Shown here piece by piece: positions 1 through 7,815 of a stretch of DNA of 64,000 nucleotides. The notes under the pieces are model-generated. The model ran no database searches. It had not been told where the DNA came from and saw only the letters and a program-made list of their open reading frames with translations. The stretch's first letter is position 1; every line of letters starts with the position of its first letter. Made by a program: the position numbers and the translations under genes. The DNA is from Nocardioides soli (GTDB taxonomy: Bacteria; Actinomycetota; Actinomycetes; Propionibacteriales; Nocardioidaceae), in contig NZ_JACHWR010000001.1 in assembly GCF_014191495.1 (NCBI RefSeq), positions 806,001 through 870,000 on the forward strand, given 5' to 3'.

Positions 1-372
1 GATATCGGGGACCGTCTCGGTCGGCCGGACGAGATGCTCGACCTGCTGGTGGACCGGGTCCACGAGTACGAGCGTGACCTGTTCGCATCCGGTGGCAACG
101 GCCAGTGGCCGGCGCTATCGGCCAAGACGGTCGCGCTGAAGGGATCGAGCCGGGTCCTCGTCGACAGCGGAGACCTCCTCGCGGACCTGACCACCGCCCG
201 GGACCTGATGGGCGACGAGGCCGTCGTGGCCTCGGATCGGGCCTACGCCAGGTTCCACAAGTCCGGAACCGGCCGGATGCCTCGCCGTGACCCGTCTCCC
301 CAGCCGCCCGAGCAACTGGTCGCGCAGTGGTCTGAGGATCTTCTCGGGTATGTCGTGGACGGCCAGCGATGA
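1..372 (+). CDS. phage neck/tail-completion protein (Mu gpG / virion morphogenesis-like), 5' end outside window
   Basis: The reading frame is open from the first base, so the true start lies upstream; the first in-frame ATG is at 34. The visible product ends in about 112 residues beginning MLDLLVDRVHEYERDLF. The sequence contains the W-x-x-L-x-x-x-T pattern (WPALSAKTVALKG) followed by a LVDSGDLLADL segment. That combination is typical of virion morphogenesis and tail-completion proteins, which join the neck to the tail. It sits immediately before the tail terminator and sheath genes and its stop overlaps the next start (ATGA at 369-372), as expected for a structural operon. The family call rests on motif and position only. 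Confidence 0.6.
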   Translation, partial: DIGDRLGRPDEMLDLLVDRVHEYERDLFASGGNGQWPALSAKTVALKGSSRVLVDSGDLLADLTTARDLMGDEAVVASDRAYARFHKSGTGRMPRRDPSPQPPEQLVAQWSEDLLGYVVDGQR

Positions 373-965
373 CGCTGCGGCTCGTCACCGCCGACGACCT
401 GTGCCACGGCATGGAGACCGTCCTGCGTGGCCAGCTCGGTGGCCTCATCATCGCGCTCGGGCTCGATGAGCGGCCGCGGCCGGAGCGGCCGTTCGAGGTG
501 CCGAAGGTGTGGGACCAGGTCCCTGTGCTGGAGGCGCTGCAGTCCGCGGTGGCGAACCGTGCGGTCGGGGCGATCACCTCGACCGGGATCGTCGGGCAGG
601 TCACCACCCGCCGCAACGCCGATGGGTCGCAGCGTCTCGATGCGACCTTCCTGGTCCGGGTCGGGATCTACGACCGGGGTTCGGACTACAACGTCACCGC
701 CAACCGGGTCCGCACCTGGGCGGCGCTCGTGCGTGCCGTCGGGCTGCGGAACCCGACCCTCGGTGGTGTCGCCGGGGGTGTCCGGTTCGTCACCGAGAGC
801 TACCGGCAGTTCCCCCAGCAGGGAGTCGCGCGGACCCTCGGTGGCTGCGCGGTCGACTTCCACGTCGACGCCCGCAACATCGCCGACCTCGCCGACCTCG
901 ACGGCGCCCTCCCGGTCGTCGAGTCCCCCTTCTCCACCGTCACCGTCCGAAACCACCAGGAGTAG
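369..965 (+). CDS. phage tail terminator / head-tail joining-like protein
   Basis: This 198-residue protein starts at an ATG that overlaps the previous stop. It sits directly upstream of the tail sheath gene, where contractile-tailed phages encode the tail terminator that caps the sheath-tube assembly. The sequence is alpha/beta with no membrane segments or enzyme motifs. The middle region (about residues 60-150: VGAITSTGIVGQVTTRRNADG, then RVGIYDRGSDYNVTANRVRTWAALVR) resembles the size and layout of terminator proteins that test short periodic tail repeats. Function is inferred from order and size, since no diagnostic motif is visible. Confidence 0.5.
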   Translation: MTLRLVTADDLCHGMETVLRGQLGGLIIALGLDERPRPERPFEVPKVWDQVPVLEALQSAVANRAVGAITSTGIVGQVTTRRNADGSQRLDATFLVRVGIYDRGSDYNVTANRVRTWAALVRAVGLRNPTLGGVAGGVRFVTESYRQFPQQGVARTLGGCAVDFHVDARNIADLADLDGALPVVESPFSTVTVRNHQE

Positions 966-967
966 GA

Positions 968-2086
968 ATGTCCCGTCCCCAGATCATCGTCAACGTCAAG
1001 GCCGCACTCCAGCGGCGCGGCGTGACCACGGACACCGGCCGCGCCTTCCTGGTGTACGCCGGCGCGACTGGTCCCGCGGCGCCGGCCCGGTGCCTGTCGG
1101 CCGCGGATGCTCTCGCCGCTTCGGTCCCGGCCGCTCAGGCCGCCTACGTCGGCGACGCCCTGACCCAGGGCGCCCCCGAGGTGTGGGTGCTCCGGGCGAC
1201 CGCGGTCGACGCCGGAGCGGTCACCGAGTCCGAGTGGGACGCCGCGCTGGCGAAGCTCACCGCCGACTACGGGCCCGGCCAGGTTCTCATCCCGGGGGTG
1301 TCGACCTCGGCGGCCTACGAGGCGCTGCTGACCCACGCGAACGCTTCCGGGCGGTGCGTGCTCCTCGATGGCGCCTCGAACGCCGCCGCGTCCGCGCTGA
1401 CGACCGCGGCAGCGGGTCTCGCGGCGGCTGCCGGTGCTCAGCGCGCCGGGATGATCGCCGGGTGGGTGACCGTCCCCGCGACCGGTGGCGGAACTCGCAA
1501 CGTGCCCGGCTCGGTCATCGCGGCCGGTCTCGCGGCGCGTGGTGACGGGCGTGTCGGGCACACCAACCACGCGCCTGCCTTCGACCAGGGCCTCGGGGCT
1601 GGGGTCGCGATCGGTGGCACCGCGGTGACGGTCGCCTACACCGACGCCGAGCTCGACTCCCTGTCGGATGCCGGAGTCTCGGTGATCCGCGACGTCCGCG
1701 GCGTGCCGACCCTCTATGACTGGAAGTCGGTCTCCGACGACCCGAACTTCCGCCAGCTCAACTGGGGCCGGATGCACATGGAACTCTCGTTCGGGATCTC
1801 CTCGCTGGTCGAGAAGTTCCTCGGTCGCCAGATCGACGGCCGCGGCGCACTGTTCGCCGAACTCGAAGGGGTGCTCCGGGGCTACTTCCTGCCGCTGTGG
1901 CAGGCCAACGCCCTGTACGGGGCCGAGCCGGGGGACGCGTTCGACGTCGACACGTTCTCCCCGAACACGCCCACCACCATCAAGGCCGGCGAGCTCCACG
2001 CGCTCGCCGAGGTCTCCCTGTCCCCGTACACCGAGAAGGTCGTCATCGATGTCACGACCTCCGTCGCCGAAGGAGTCGCGGCATGA
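968..2086 (+). CDS. contractile tail sheath protein
   Basis: This 372-residue product starts MSRPQIIVNVKAALQRRG at an ATG just two bases after the upstream stop. The C-terminal third carries the hallmark sheath features: a VSVIRDVRGVPTLYDWKSVSDDPNFRQLNWGRMHMEL segment, then a long helix with GYFLPLWQANALYG, and a final GELHALAEVSLSPYTEKVVIDVT strand, which matches the conserved sheath C-terminal domain that supplies the inter-subunit strand. The protein is somewhat shorter than many sheaths (often 380-500 residues). Its presence fixes the element as a contractile-tailed phage or tail-like particle. The stop overlaps the tube start by an ATGA. Confidence 0.85.
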   Translation: MSRPQIIVNVKAALQRRGVTTDTGRAFLVYAGATGPAAPARCLSAADALAASVPAAQAAYVGDALTQGAPEVWVLRATAVDAGAVTESEWDAALAKLTADYGPGQVLIPGVSTSAAYEALLTHANASGRCVLLDGASNAAASALTTAAAGLAAAAGAQRAGMIAGWVTVPATGGGTRNVPGSVIAAGLAARGDGRVGHTNHAPAFDQGLGAGVAIGGTAVTVAYTDAELDSLSDAGVSVIRDVRGVPTLYDWKSVSDDPNFRQLNWGRMHMELSFGISSLVEKFLGRQIDGRGALFAELEGVLRGYFLPLWQANALYGAEPGDAFDVDTFSPNTPTTIKAGELHALAEVSLSPYTEKVVIDVTTSVAEGVAA

Positions 2087-2490
2087 CCACGTCGCAGATG
2101 CAGCTCATCACCGTCACCGTCGACGGCCGTCCGCTCGGCGTGTTCGACACCCTCACCGGTGGCGAGCCCACCGCCGAGGTGCCCAAGCACCGCCCGGGGG
2201 GGATGACCCAGGAGCGGTCCTACCCTGGGCTGCCGTCGTTCGGTGACCTCACCGTCGGCCGTGAACTGGATCAGCAGCGTGACCTCGAGCTGTACCGGTC
2301 GCTGGTCAACCGGGTCGGTCGGGCGTCGTTCACCGTGTCCCGGCAGCTGCTCGACGAGAACGGTGCCCCGGTCGGCCGGCCGATCACCTACATCGGCCGG
2401 CTCAGCGCGATGACCGACCCCGAGGCCGACTCGAACTCCAACGACCCGTCGATGTGGCAGATGACCGCCGTCATCACCGGGCGCGCCTGA
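2083..2490 (+). CDS. phage tail tube protein
   Basis: A 135-residue protein beginning MTTSQMQLITVTVDGRPLGVFDTLTGG; the ATG at 2083 overlaps the sheath stop. The pattern of GERTYPGLPS-like residues (here ERSYPGLPSFGDLTVGRELD) followed by WQMTAVITGRA matches the compact beta-barrel tube proteins of contractile phages, which form the inner tube inside the sheath. Size (130-170 residues) and position directly after the sheath fit. It is translationally coupled on both sides (ATGA overlaps). Confidence 0.75.
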   Translation: MTTSQMQLITVTVDGRPLGVFDTLTGGEPTAEVPKHRPGGMTQERSYPGLPSFGDLTVGRELDQQRDLELYRSLVNRVGRASFTVSRQLLDENGAPVGRPITYIGRLSAMTDPEADSNSNDPSMWQMTAVITGRA

Positions 2491-2966
2491 TGAGCGGGCA
2501 GTCCATCCTGGCCGGGCTGCGGAAGGCCCGAGAGAAGGCGCTCGCCGAGCTCACCATCGACCTCCAGGTCCCCGGCCTCGACGACCCGAAGGTCTACGTG
2601 CGGTACCGGCCGATCCAGCAGCGCGAGGTCGACCTGGTCCACGAGCGCACCCGAGACACCAAGAGCGAGGACCGCGATCTGATCGCGAACGCCTCCCTCC
2701 TCGCCCACGCCTGCGTCGGCGTGTTCGTGACCGTGGACGGCAAGCCGGATGGCGACCCCTCGACGTGGCCGCGGTTCGATCAGGATCTCGCCCAGATGCT
2801 CGGGATCGACGAGGCCCCGGATGGGTCGAAGATCGAGCCGACCACCGCTGAGATCGTCCGCGCCCTGTACATGACCGACGGGGCACTGCTCAACACCGCC
2901 CGCGCCCTTGACGCCTGGTCCGCGCCGGCCATCCTGCGGCGCGAAGAGGAGCACGCGGGAAACTGA
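2490..2966 (+). CDS. tail assembly chaperone, short (zero-frame) form
   Basis: This 158-residue protein starts at the ATG overlapping the tube stop and reads MSGQSILAGLRKAREKALAELTIDLQVPGLDDPKVYVRYRP. It lies between tube and tape measure, the invariant site of the tail assembly chaperone that wraps the tape measure during tail building. The frame ends at TGA (2964-2966) immediately after the heptamer G-GGA-AAC, a canonical -1 ribosomal slippage site. It is therefore the G-type product, and a longer GT-type product is expected. It is acidic and charged with no membrane segment, as usual for this family. Confidence 0.8.
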   Translation: MSGQSILAGLRKAREKALAELTIDLQVPGLDDPKVYVRYRPIQQREVDLVHERTRDTKSEDRDLIANASLLAHACVGVFVTVDGKPDGDPSTWPRFDQDLAQMLGIDEAPDGSKIEPTTAEIVRALYMTDGALLNTARALDAWSAPAILRREEEHAGN

Positions 2967-3211
2967 CCGGCGACCCCGCCATCGAGTGGGCAGGGGTCGC
3001 CGCCAGCTTCGGGCTCGACCCGATCAGGTTCCTCGATCTCTCGCCTGAGGATGCACCGTTCGCGGTCGCCGCGCTGAAGGCCGCGGTCAAGCAGCGTCAG
3101 GAGGAGTCGCTCGGCGACATGGACTACCTCGCCGCGCGCACCGCATCCCACACCGTCATCGGCTTCGCGAACGTCATGCGGGGCTTCCTGCGATCTCTCT
3201 TCAGGAGGTGA
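2490..3211 (+). CDS. tail assembly chaperone, long form made by -1 programmed frameshift
   Basis: If ribosomes slip back one base on G-GGA-AAC (2957-2963), translation continues in the overlapping frame without any stop to the TGA at 3209-3211. This adds about 82 residues that read TGDPAIEWAGVAASFGLDP, then IRFLDLSPEDAPFAVAALKAA and an Arg-rich end. This downstream frame has no start codon near its beginning and no gene of its own, yet it shows coherent protein-like sequence, which supports a fusion rather than an intergenic gap. In lambda and most long-tailed phages the equivalent GT extension recruits the tape measure. The frameshifted coordinates are not a simple multiple of three. Confidence 0.75.
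2957..2963 (+). promoter_or_regulatory. -1 ribosomal frameshift slippery heptamer GGGAAAC
   Basis: The heptamer fits the X-XXY-YYZ rule exactly in the zero frame (G GGA AAC) and is followed directly by a TGA stop codon. After slipping, both tRNAs can re-pair on GGG AAA. It lies at the end of the tail assembly chaperone gene, where such sites are nearly universal in tailed phages. Slippage efficiency cannot be judged from sequence alone. Confidence 0.8.
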
Positions 3212-3214
3212 GCC

Positions 3215-5389
3215 GTGGCTGAGGAAGAGGTCGGGATCCGGCTCGCGCTGAAGAATCGCCGCGAGGTCCAGCACGGCATCAACGAGGTCGGCGACGAGTT
3301 CGACCGGGTTGGCGACGAGGCGCAGCAGGCCGGCCGGAAGGCCCGCATCGGTGCCGCCGGGATGGTCGCGTTCGGGAAGTCGGGTCGGCTCGCTGGCCGT
3401 GCCGTGGTCTACGGGTTCGGTGCCGCGTCCGCTGCGGTGGTCGGTGCCGGGATCGCGCTGACGAAGTTCTCGAAGGACTCCATCGGTGAGGCCCGGGAGG
3501 CGCAGAAGGTTGGCGCGGTCACCGCGCAGATCATCAAGTCGACCGGCGGTATCGCGAACATCTCCGCGCGTCAGGTCGGTGACCTTGCCGGCGCGATCTC
3601 GGTGAAGGCAGGGATCGACGACGAGGCCATCCAGTCCGGGTCGAACCTGCTGCTGACGTTCAAGAACGTCCGCAACGAGACCGGCCGCGGCGCCAAGATC
3701 TTCGACCGGGCCACCCGGTCCGCGGTCGACCTGTCCGCGGCCGGTTTCGGGTCCATCGAGTCCGGGTCGAAGATGCTCGGCAAGGCCCTCAACGACCCGC
3801 TGAAGGGCATCACCGCGTTGTCGCGGGCCGGGGTCACGTTCACCGAGGGCCAGAAGAAGCAGATCGAGCGGTTCGTCGAGCAGAACGACCTCCTGTCCGC
3901 CCAGAAGATGGTGCTCAAGGAGGTCGAGTCCCAGGTCGGTGGCGTCGCCGCAGAGCAGCGAACTTGGGGTGAGCAGGCCGCCGTCTCGTGGGGCAACATC
4001 CAGGAGTCCCTCGGCACCGCGCTGCTGCCGATGCTGGACCGCACTCAGCGGTGGTTCGTCCAGGAGGGCGCTCCTGCGCTGGAGAACTACGTCAGCATCT
4101 TCGAGCGACGCGGCATCCCGAAGATCCAGGAGTTCGCCGGGATCTTCGAACGTCGCGGTGTGCCCGCGATCAAGGACTTCTACCGTGAGGCGAAGCCTCT
4201 TGTGGACGACGTGCTGCCGCAGGTCGCCGGCTATCTCTCCACTACGAAGGACACCGTCAGCATCCTTGCCCCGAAGCTGAAGACGATCTTCGACAGCTTC
4301 AACTCGTTGCCAGACTGGGCCAAGGAAGCCGTGGTGATCGGCGGTGCCGGTGCCACGATCGCCGGCCGGCTCGGCGTCGGCAAGCTACTCGGCTCGCGCA
4401 ACCTCGGTGGTACGGGAATCATCGGCGCCGTCACCCGAGCCAAGCCGCTTCCTGTGATCGTGGTGAACGAGGGCTTCGGCGTGCCTGGAGCTCCCGGGAG
4501 CAAGCCGAACGCCCCGGTGCCAGTAGGTTCTCCCGGCACCGGCCCGGGCGCACCCAAGCTGCCGGGCCTGTTGACGACCCTCGCTCTCGGCGCTGGCGTG
4601 ACGTACTTCAGCAAGGACGGGGTCATCAACGACCTCGCGGGCAAGAAGATCGACACCGACGGCCAGCAGCTCGCTCTGGGCACGCTCAACAAGAGCCTGT
4701 CCGAGACCGGGAAGTCGCTCGCGCTGGGCGCCGACAACGCCGCCGAGTTCGACCAGGCGCTCCGCAATCTGTCGTACAACGCGAGCCCAGCGAAGGCCGC
4801 CCAGCACTTCATGGACTACGCCGACCGAGTCGGTATGACTCGCGACGCGCTCGCGAAGGCCGTGCCAGGGTTCGCCGGTGCGATGCGCACGTGGCAGCAG
4901 GAGTCGCTGACCGCTGGCAATCGCACGAAGTGGCTCACGACGCTGATCAACGGTCCGGGCGGGCTCTCTCCCGCGATCGCTGCCGTCGAACGCCCGCACG
5001 TCGGCTCCCTGCGGATCGACGGCCTGGACGCGGCGATCGAGAAGACGAACACGGTCCGACAGAACCTGCTCAACATGCCGGCACTGGGGTCCTACGGTTC
5101 GGGTCTCGGCGTCCTCGCACCGCCGAAGAAGCCGAAGGCCCGAGCGCTCGGTGGCGATGTGCGTGCCGGCGATGCCTACGTGGTCGGCGAGCGTCGCCCG
5201 GAGCTGTTCTTCCCGAAGGTCGACGGCTACATCCACCCGCGGATCCCCGAGCAGCCCCGGTTCGGTGAGGAGTTCTGGGGCGACGCTCGCAGCGCTGATG
5301 GCGCCATCCACATCCACAACTACATTGACGGCCGGCAAGTCAGCGAGACGGTCATCGACCGGTTCACTGGCGAGGAGGCTCGACGGTGA
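3215..5389 (+). CDS. tail tape measure protein
   Basis: This 724-residue protein is the longest in the tail cluster, as expected for the tape measure that sets tail length and later helps genome entry. The GTG start at 3215 follows a near-perfect ribosome site (AGGAGGTG at 3203-3210) that overlaps the chaperone long-form stop. The first 80 residues form a charged coiled region, followed by a hydrophobic Gly/Ala stretch (GFGAASAAVVGAGIAL). A further Gly/Ala/Pro-rich stretch covers about residues 375-460. The C-terminus contains GDAYVVGERRPELFFPKVDGYIHP, a motif often seen at tape measure ends. By length it predicts a fairly short tail of very roughly 100 nm; that is inference. Confidence 0.85.
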   Translation: MAEEEVGIRLALKNRREVQHGINEVGDEFDRVGDEAQQAGRKARIGAAGMVAFGKSGRLAGRAVVYGFGAASAAVVGAGIALTKFSKDSIGEAREAQKVGAVTAQIIKSTGGIANISARQVGDLAGAISVKAGIDDEAIQSGSNLLLTFKNVRNETGRGAKIFDRATRSAVDLSAAGFGSIESGSKMLGKALNDPLKGITALSRAGVTFTEGQKKQIERFVEQNDLLSAQKMVLKEVESQVGGVAAEQRTWGEQAAVSWGNIQESLGTALLPMLDRTQRWFVQEGAPALENYVSIFERRGIPKIQEFAGIFERRGVPAIKDFYREAKPLVDDVLPQVAGYLSTTKDTVSILAPKLKTIFDSFNSLPDWAKEAVVIGGAGATIAGRLGVGKLLGSRNLGGTGIIGAVTRAKPLPVIVVNEGFGVPGAPGSKPNAPVPVGSPGTGPGAPKLPGLLTTLALGAGVTYFSKDGVINDLAGKKIDTDGQQLALGTLNKSLSETGKSLALGADNAAEFDQALRNLSYNASPAKAAQHFMDYADRVGMTRDALAKAVPGFAGAMRTWQQESLTAGNRTKWLTTLINGPGGLSPAIAAVERPHVGSLRIDGLDAAIEKTNTVRQNLLNMPALGSYGSGLGVLAPPKKPKARALGGDVRAGDAYVVGERRPELFFPKVDGYIHPRIPEQPRFGEEFWGDARSADGAIHIHNYIDGRQVSETVIDRFTGEEARR

Positions 5390-5940
5390 CGGTGCTGCGG
5401 CAGGTCCTCCTACAGCCGGTGCTTCCGGCCCGACCCGAGTTCCTCGTCCTCGACCTGGTTGGCGAGGACAAGCTGTCGGGTGGTGTTGCGACCTGGAGCA
5501 CGCTGAACCGACCACGTCGTCGTGATGCGATCCAGTTCGATGGCGTCACCGGATTCACCTACGTGCTCCCGCTGTTGATCAACGGTCTGGACGCAGCGCC
5601 CGGGGTCGATCTCGTGGTGGAGCCGCGGGTGCAGGTGCTCCAGTCGTGGGCGAGCAGCGTGCAGACGACCAGGCAGCCGGTTGTGCTGCGCGCCACGGGG
5701 CCGTTGCAGACGCCGGAGACGGTGCGGTGGGTCATCACCGGGCTGGACTGGGGCGCCAAGGTCCGCGACAACCGGGGCCGGCGGATCCAGCAGTACGTCA
5801 CCGTCACCCTCACGCAGTACGTGACTGCAGTGGTGCGGAAGTCGGCGGCGAAGCGCTCCCGGGACCGCAAGGGCAAGGACAAGGCCAACGGCAAGAAGCC
5901 TCAGGGCAAGCCGCAGGGCAAGAGCAGCGGCAAGGGCTAG
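5386..5940 (+). CDS. phage tail hub-proximal protein with basic Lys-rich tail
   Basis: The 184-residue product starts at a GTG overlapping the tape measure stop (GTGA). Residues 1-145 look like a beta-rich domain (TVLRQVLLQPVLPARPEFLVLDLVGED, then VRWVITGLDWGAKVRDNRGRRIQQYVTVTLTQYV), in the place where LysM-type or gp53-like tail proteins link tape measure to the baseplate hub. The last 35 residues are almost pure Lys/Gly/Gln/Ser with the repeat KPQGKPQGK, a disordered basic tail. No classic LysM motif is convincing. The role is inferred from gene order. Confidence 0.5.
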   Translation: MTVLRQVLLQPVLPARPEFLVLDLVGEDKLSGGVATWSTLNRPRRRDAIQFDGVTGFTYVLPLLINGLDAAPGVDLVVEPRVQVLQSWASSVQTTRQPVVLRATGPLQTPETVRWVITGLDWGAKVRDNRGRRIQQYVTVTLTQYVTAVVRKSAAKRSRDRKGKDKANGKKPQGKPQGKSSGKG

Positions 5941-7211
5941 TGGTGGTCACCAATGCCGCGGTGGTGCTGCTGGAGGAGCTGAACCTCCGCAACGGCCGCC
6001 GCTCCTCGATGCTGGAGCTCGAAGAGGCCATCGTGGAGCCGCCCGAGCTGCTGCTGACCATGTCGGGTGCGTGCACGCTCACGCTGGTCGTCGGCGACGC
6101 CACCCGCGTGCTGACCCGGTCTCCGTTGATCGGTGAGAAGTCGTGGTCGACGGTCCTCGGGATCCGGTTCGAGCTGGCCGCGGTCCGCAAGGTCGGTGAC
6201 CGGATCACGCTCACCTACGAGGACGGCGTCACGGCGGCGCTGCGTCGCCGCAAGGGCAAGCAGGTCATCCCGGGCAAGTCGATGACCCGTACCGCGATCG
6301 TGGCTCGCCAGGTGAACGAGGCACGGGTGCCGGCACTGATCTACCCCGGCGCGAAGCGGAAGGTGGGCAAGCCCGTGAAGCGGGGCGGTGACACCTCGGC
6401 GTGGGAACTCACCGGCTCACTGGCCGAGGAGGTGAACCTGCGGCGGTTCTCCACCGGCACCCAGCTCGTGTTCGCCTCCGACGAGTGGCTCATGGACCGC
6501 TTGGAGCCCGTCGCCCTGGCCGAGAACCAGGGTGCGGTCCGCAACATCGACTTCGACCTAGACCAGGGAAAGCGCGCGTCTCGGGCCACGGTGCAGCTCG
6601 ACGCGACCGCCGGTGCGATGCCTCCCGGACTCCCGGTCATGCTTGGCGACGACATGGGCCCGGCGGCCGGACGGTGGCTGGTCCAAGACTTCCGCCGCAG
6701 CCTGTCCTCGACCCAGGTCACGGTGACCCTGACGCGAGCCCGTCACGTCCTCGCTGAGCCGAAGGCATCCAGCAGGGGCGACCTCGGCGACGACAGCTTC
6801 GTCACCGGCAGCGGGTCCGACACTGGCGGGAAGGCCGCTACGGCCGCCCGCGCGAAGATGGTGGCGTTCGCGCTCGCCCAGAACGGCAAGCCCTACGTCT
6901 ACGGCGGACATGGGCCGAGCGTCTGGGACTGCTCCGGGCTCGTTCAGGGCGCTACCGCAGCCGCGGGTCACGTGCTCCCGGCGCCGTCGTCTTCGCAGGC
7001 TGCGGCGGTCGCCGGGGCCGGCAAGGGCATGTCGATCGATGCTGCGATCCGCACTCGCGGCGCGCTGCTGTTCATTCAGACCTCGACCGCCCATCACGTG
7101 GCGATCAGCCTCGGCAACGGCTCCACCATCGAGGCGATGAACCCCGAGGCCGGTGTCGCCATCGGCTCTGCGGCTGGTCGCGGGTGGACCTCGGCCGGCT
7201 ACTGGATCTGA
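5940..7211 (+). CDS. baseplate hub protein with C-terminal NlpC/P60 endopeptidase domain
   Basis: This 423-residue protein starts at a GTG sharing the last base of the previous TAG. Residues 1-300 have the beta-rich layout of gpD/gp27-like hub proteins (GAVRNIDFDLDQGKRASRATVQLDA; GRWLVQDFRRSLSSTQVTVTLTRAR). A Ser/Gly/Asp linker follows. Residues 305-423 form an NlpC/P60 cysteine peptidase: VWDCSGLVQ supplies the catalytic Cys (about 331) and AHHVAISLG the His (about 386). Such a tail lysin cuts peptidoglycan stem peptides during injection. Hub plus peptidase in one chain is common in phages of Gram-positive hosts. Confidence 0.8.
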   Translation: MVVTNAAVVLLEELNLRNGRRSSMLELEEAIVEPPELLLTMSGACTLTLVVGDATRVLTRSPLIGEKSWSTVLGIRFELAAVRKVGDRITLTYEDGVTAALRRRKGKQVIPGKSMTRTAIVARQVNEARVPALIYPGAKRKVGKPVKRGGDTSAWELTGSLAEEVNLRRFSTGTQLVFASDEWLMDRLEPVALAENQGAVRNIDFDLDQGKRASRATVQLDATAGAMPPGLPVMLGDDMGPAAGRWLVQDFRRSLSSTQVTVTLTRARHVLAEPKASSRGDLGDDSFVTGSGSDTGGKAATAARAKMVAFALAQNGKPYVYGGHGPSVWDCSGLVQGATAAAGHVLPAPSSSQAAAVAGAGKGMSIDAAIRTRGALLFIQTSTAHHVAISLGNGSTIEAMNPEAGVAIGSAAGRGWTSAGYWI

Positions 7212-7234
7212 CGAGAGCACGGGAGGGGTCCGGC

Positions 7235-7483
7235 ATGACGCGTGACGGGTTCAGGCAGTTCCTCAACGGTCGCCCCACGGTGGAGGCCGCGGAGGCGGTC
7301 ACCGCGAAGGTGATCCGTGTCGACGGCGGCATCCACGCTGTCGCTCTCGACGACGACGAGCGGCACCCGATCGGGCCCTGCCGTGGCCCCGCCGAGGTGC
7401 AGGTCGGTGACATCGTCCTCCTGATCGAGACCAACGAACTGCCGTGGGTCGCTCAGGTCGACGCACAGGTCGGCGGCGCGTGA
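7235..7483 (+). CDS. small baseplate-associated protein, OB-barrel-like
   Basis: This 82-residue protein starts at ATG 7235 preceded by GGGAGGGG (7221-7227). It is beta-rich (AKVIRVDGGIHAVALDDD, then EVQVGDIVLLIETNELPWVAQV), with alternating hydrophobics and a VGDIVLLIE strand that suggests a small beta-barrel. It sits between the hub and the gpW/25-like protein, where many contractile phages encode the spike or its OB-fold base. It is too short to be a full gpV spike, so it is either a minimal barrel plug or a separate baseplate piece. Its stop overlaps the next start. Confidence 0.45.
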   Translation: MTRDGFRQFLNGRPTVEAAEAVTAKVIRVDGGIHAVALDDDERHPIGPCRGPAEVQVGDIVLLIETNELPWVAQVDAQVGGA

Positions 7484-7815
7484 TGCCCCGCCACCTCGCG
7501 TTCCCCCTCGCGGTCGGCGTCGATGGCGCCATGGCCACCCTGGAGCAGGACGCCCCGGCCGAGGTCGCCCAGGCGGTCGCGCTGCTGCTGTCCACCGAGC
7601 CCGGTGAGCGCGCCGCGGAGCCCGAGTACGGCTACCCGAGCCCGCTGGGCCGTGGCGTGGATCCGGTGGAGGTGGCCGACGTCATCGCCGACTGGGAAGA
7701 CCGGGCCGATCCGGCGCTCGTGCAGGTCACCCTGAACACGCTGGTCGAGCAGCACGCGGTCGTGCACCCCAGCATCCCGACCACCAGCACCGGCACCGAT
7801 GTGGAGGGCGCGTAG
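7483..7815 (+). CDS. gpW/gp25-like baseplate wedge protein
   Basis: This 110-residue protein begins MPRHLAFPLAVGVDGAMATLEQDAPAEVAQAVALLL. The key family feature is visible: a helix leading to STEPGERAAEPEYGYPSPLGRG, matching the T-x-P-G-E-R-x-x-x-P-x-F/Y-G-x-x-L pattern of gpW/gp25 lysozyme-like wedge proteins, which carry a conserved EPR-type core. It connects the sheath initiator end to the gpJ wedge. Start and stop abut the neighbours in the usual gpW-gpJ-gpI order. Confidence 0.8.
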   Translation: MPRHLAFPLAVGVDGAMATLEQDAPAEVAQAVALLLSTEPGERAAEPEYGYPSPLGRGVDPVEVADVIADWEDRADPALVQVTLNTLVEQHAVVHPSIPTTSTGTDVEGA

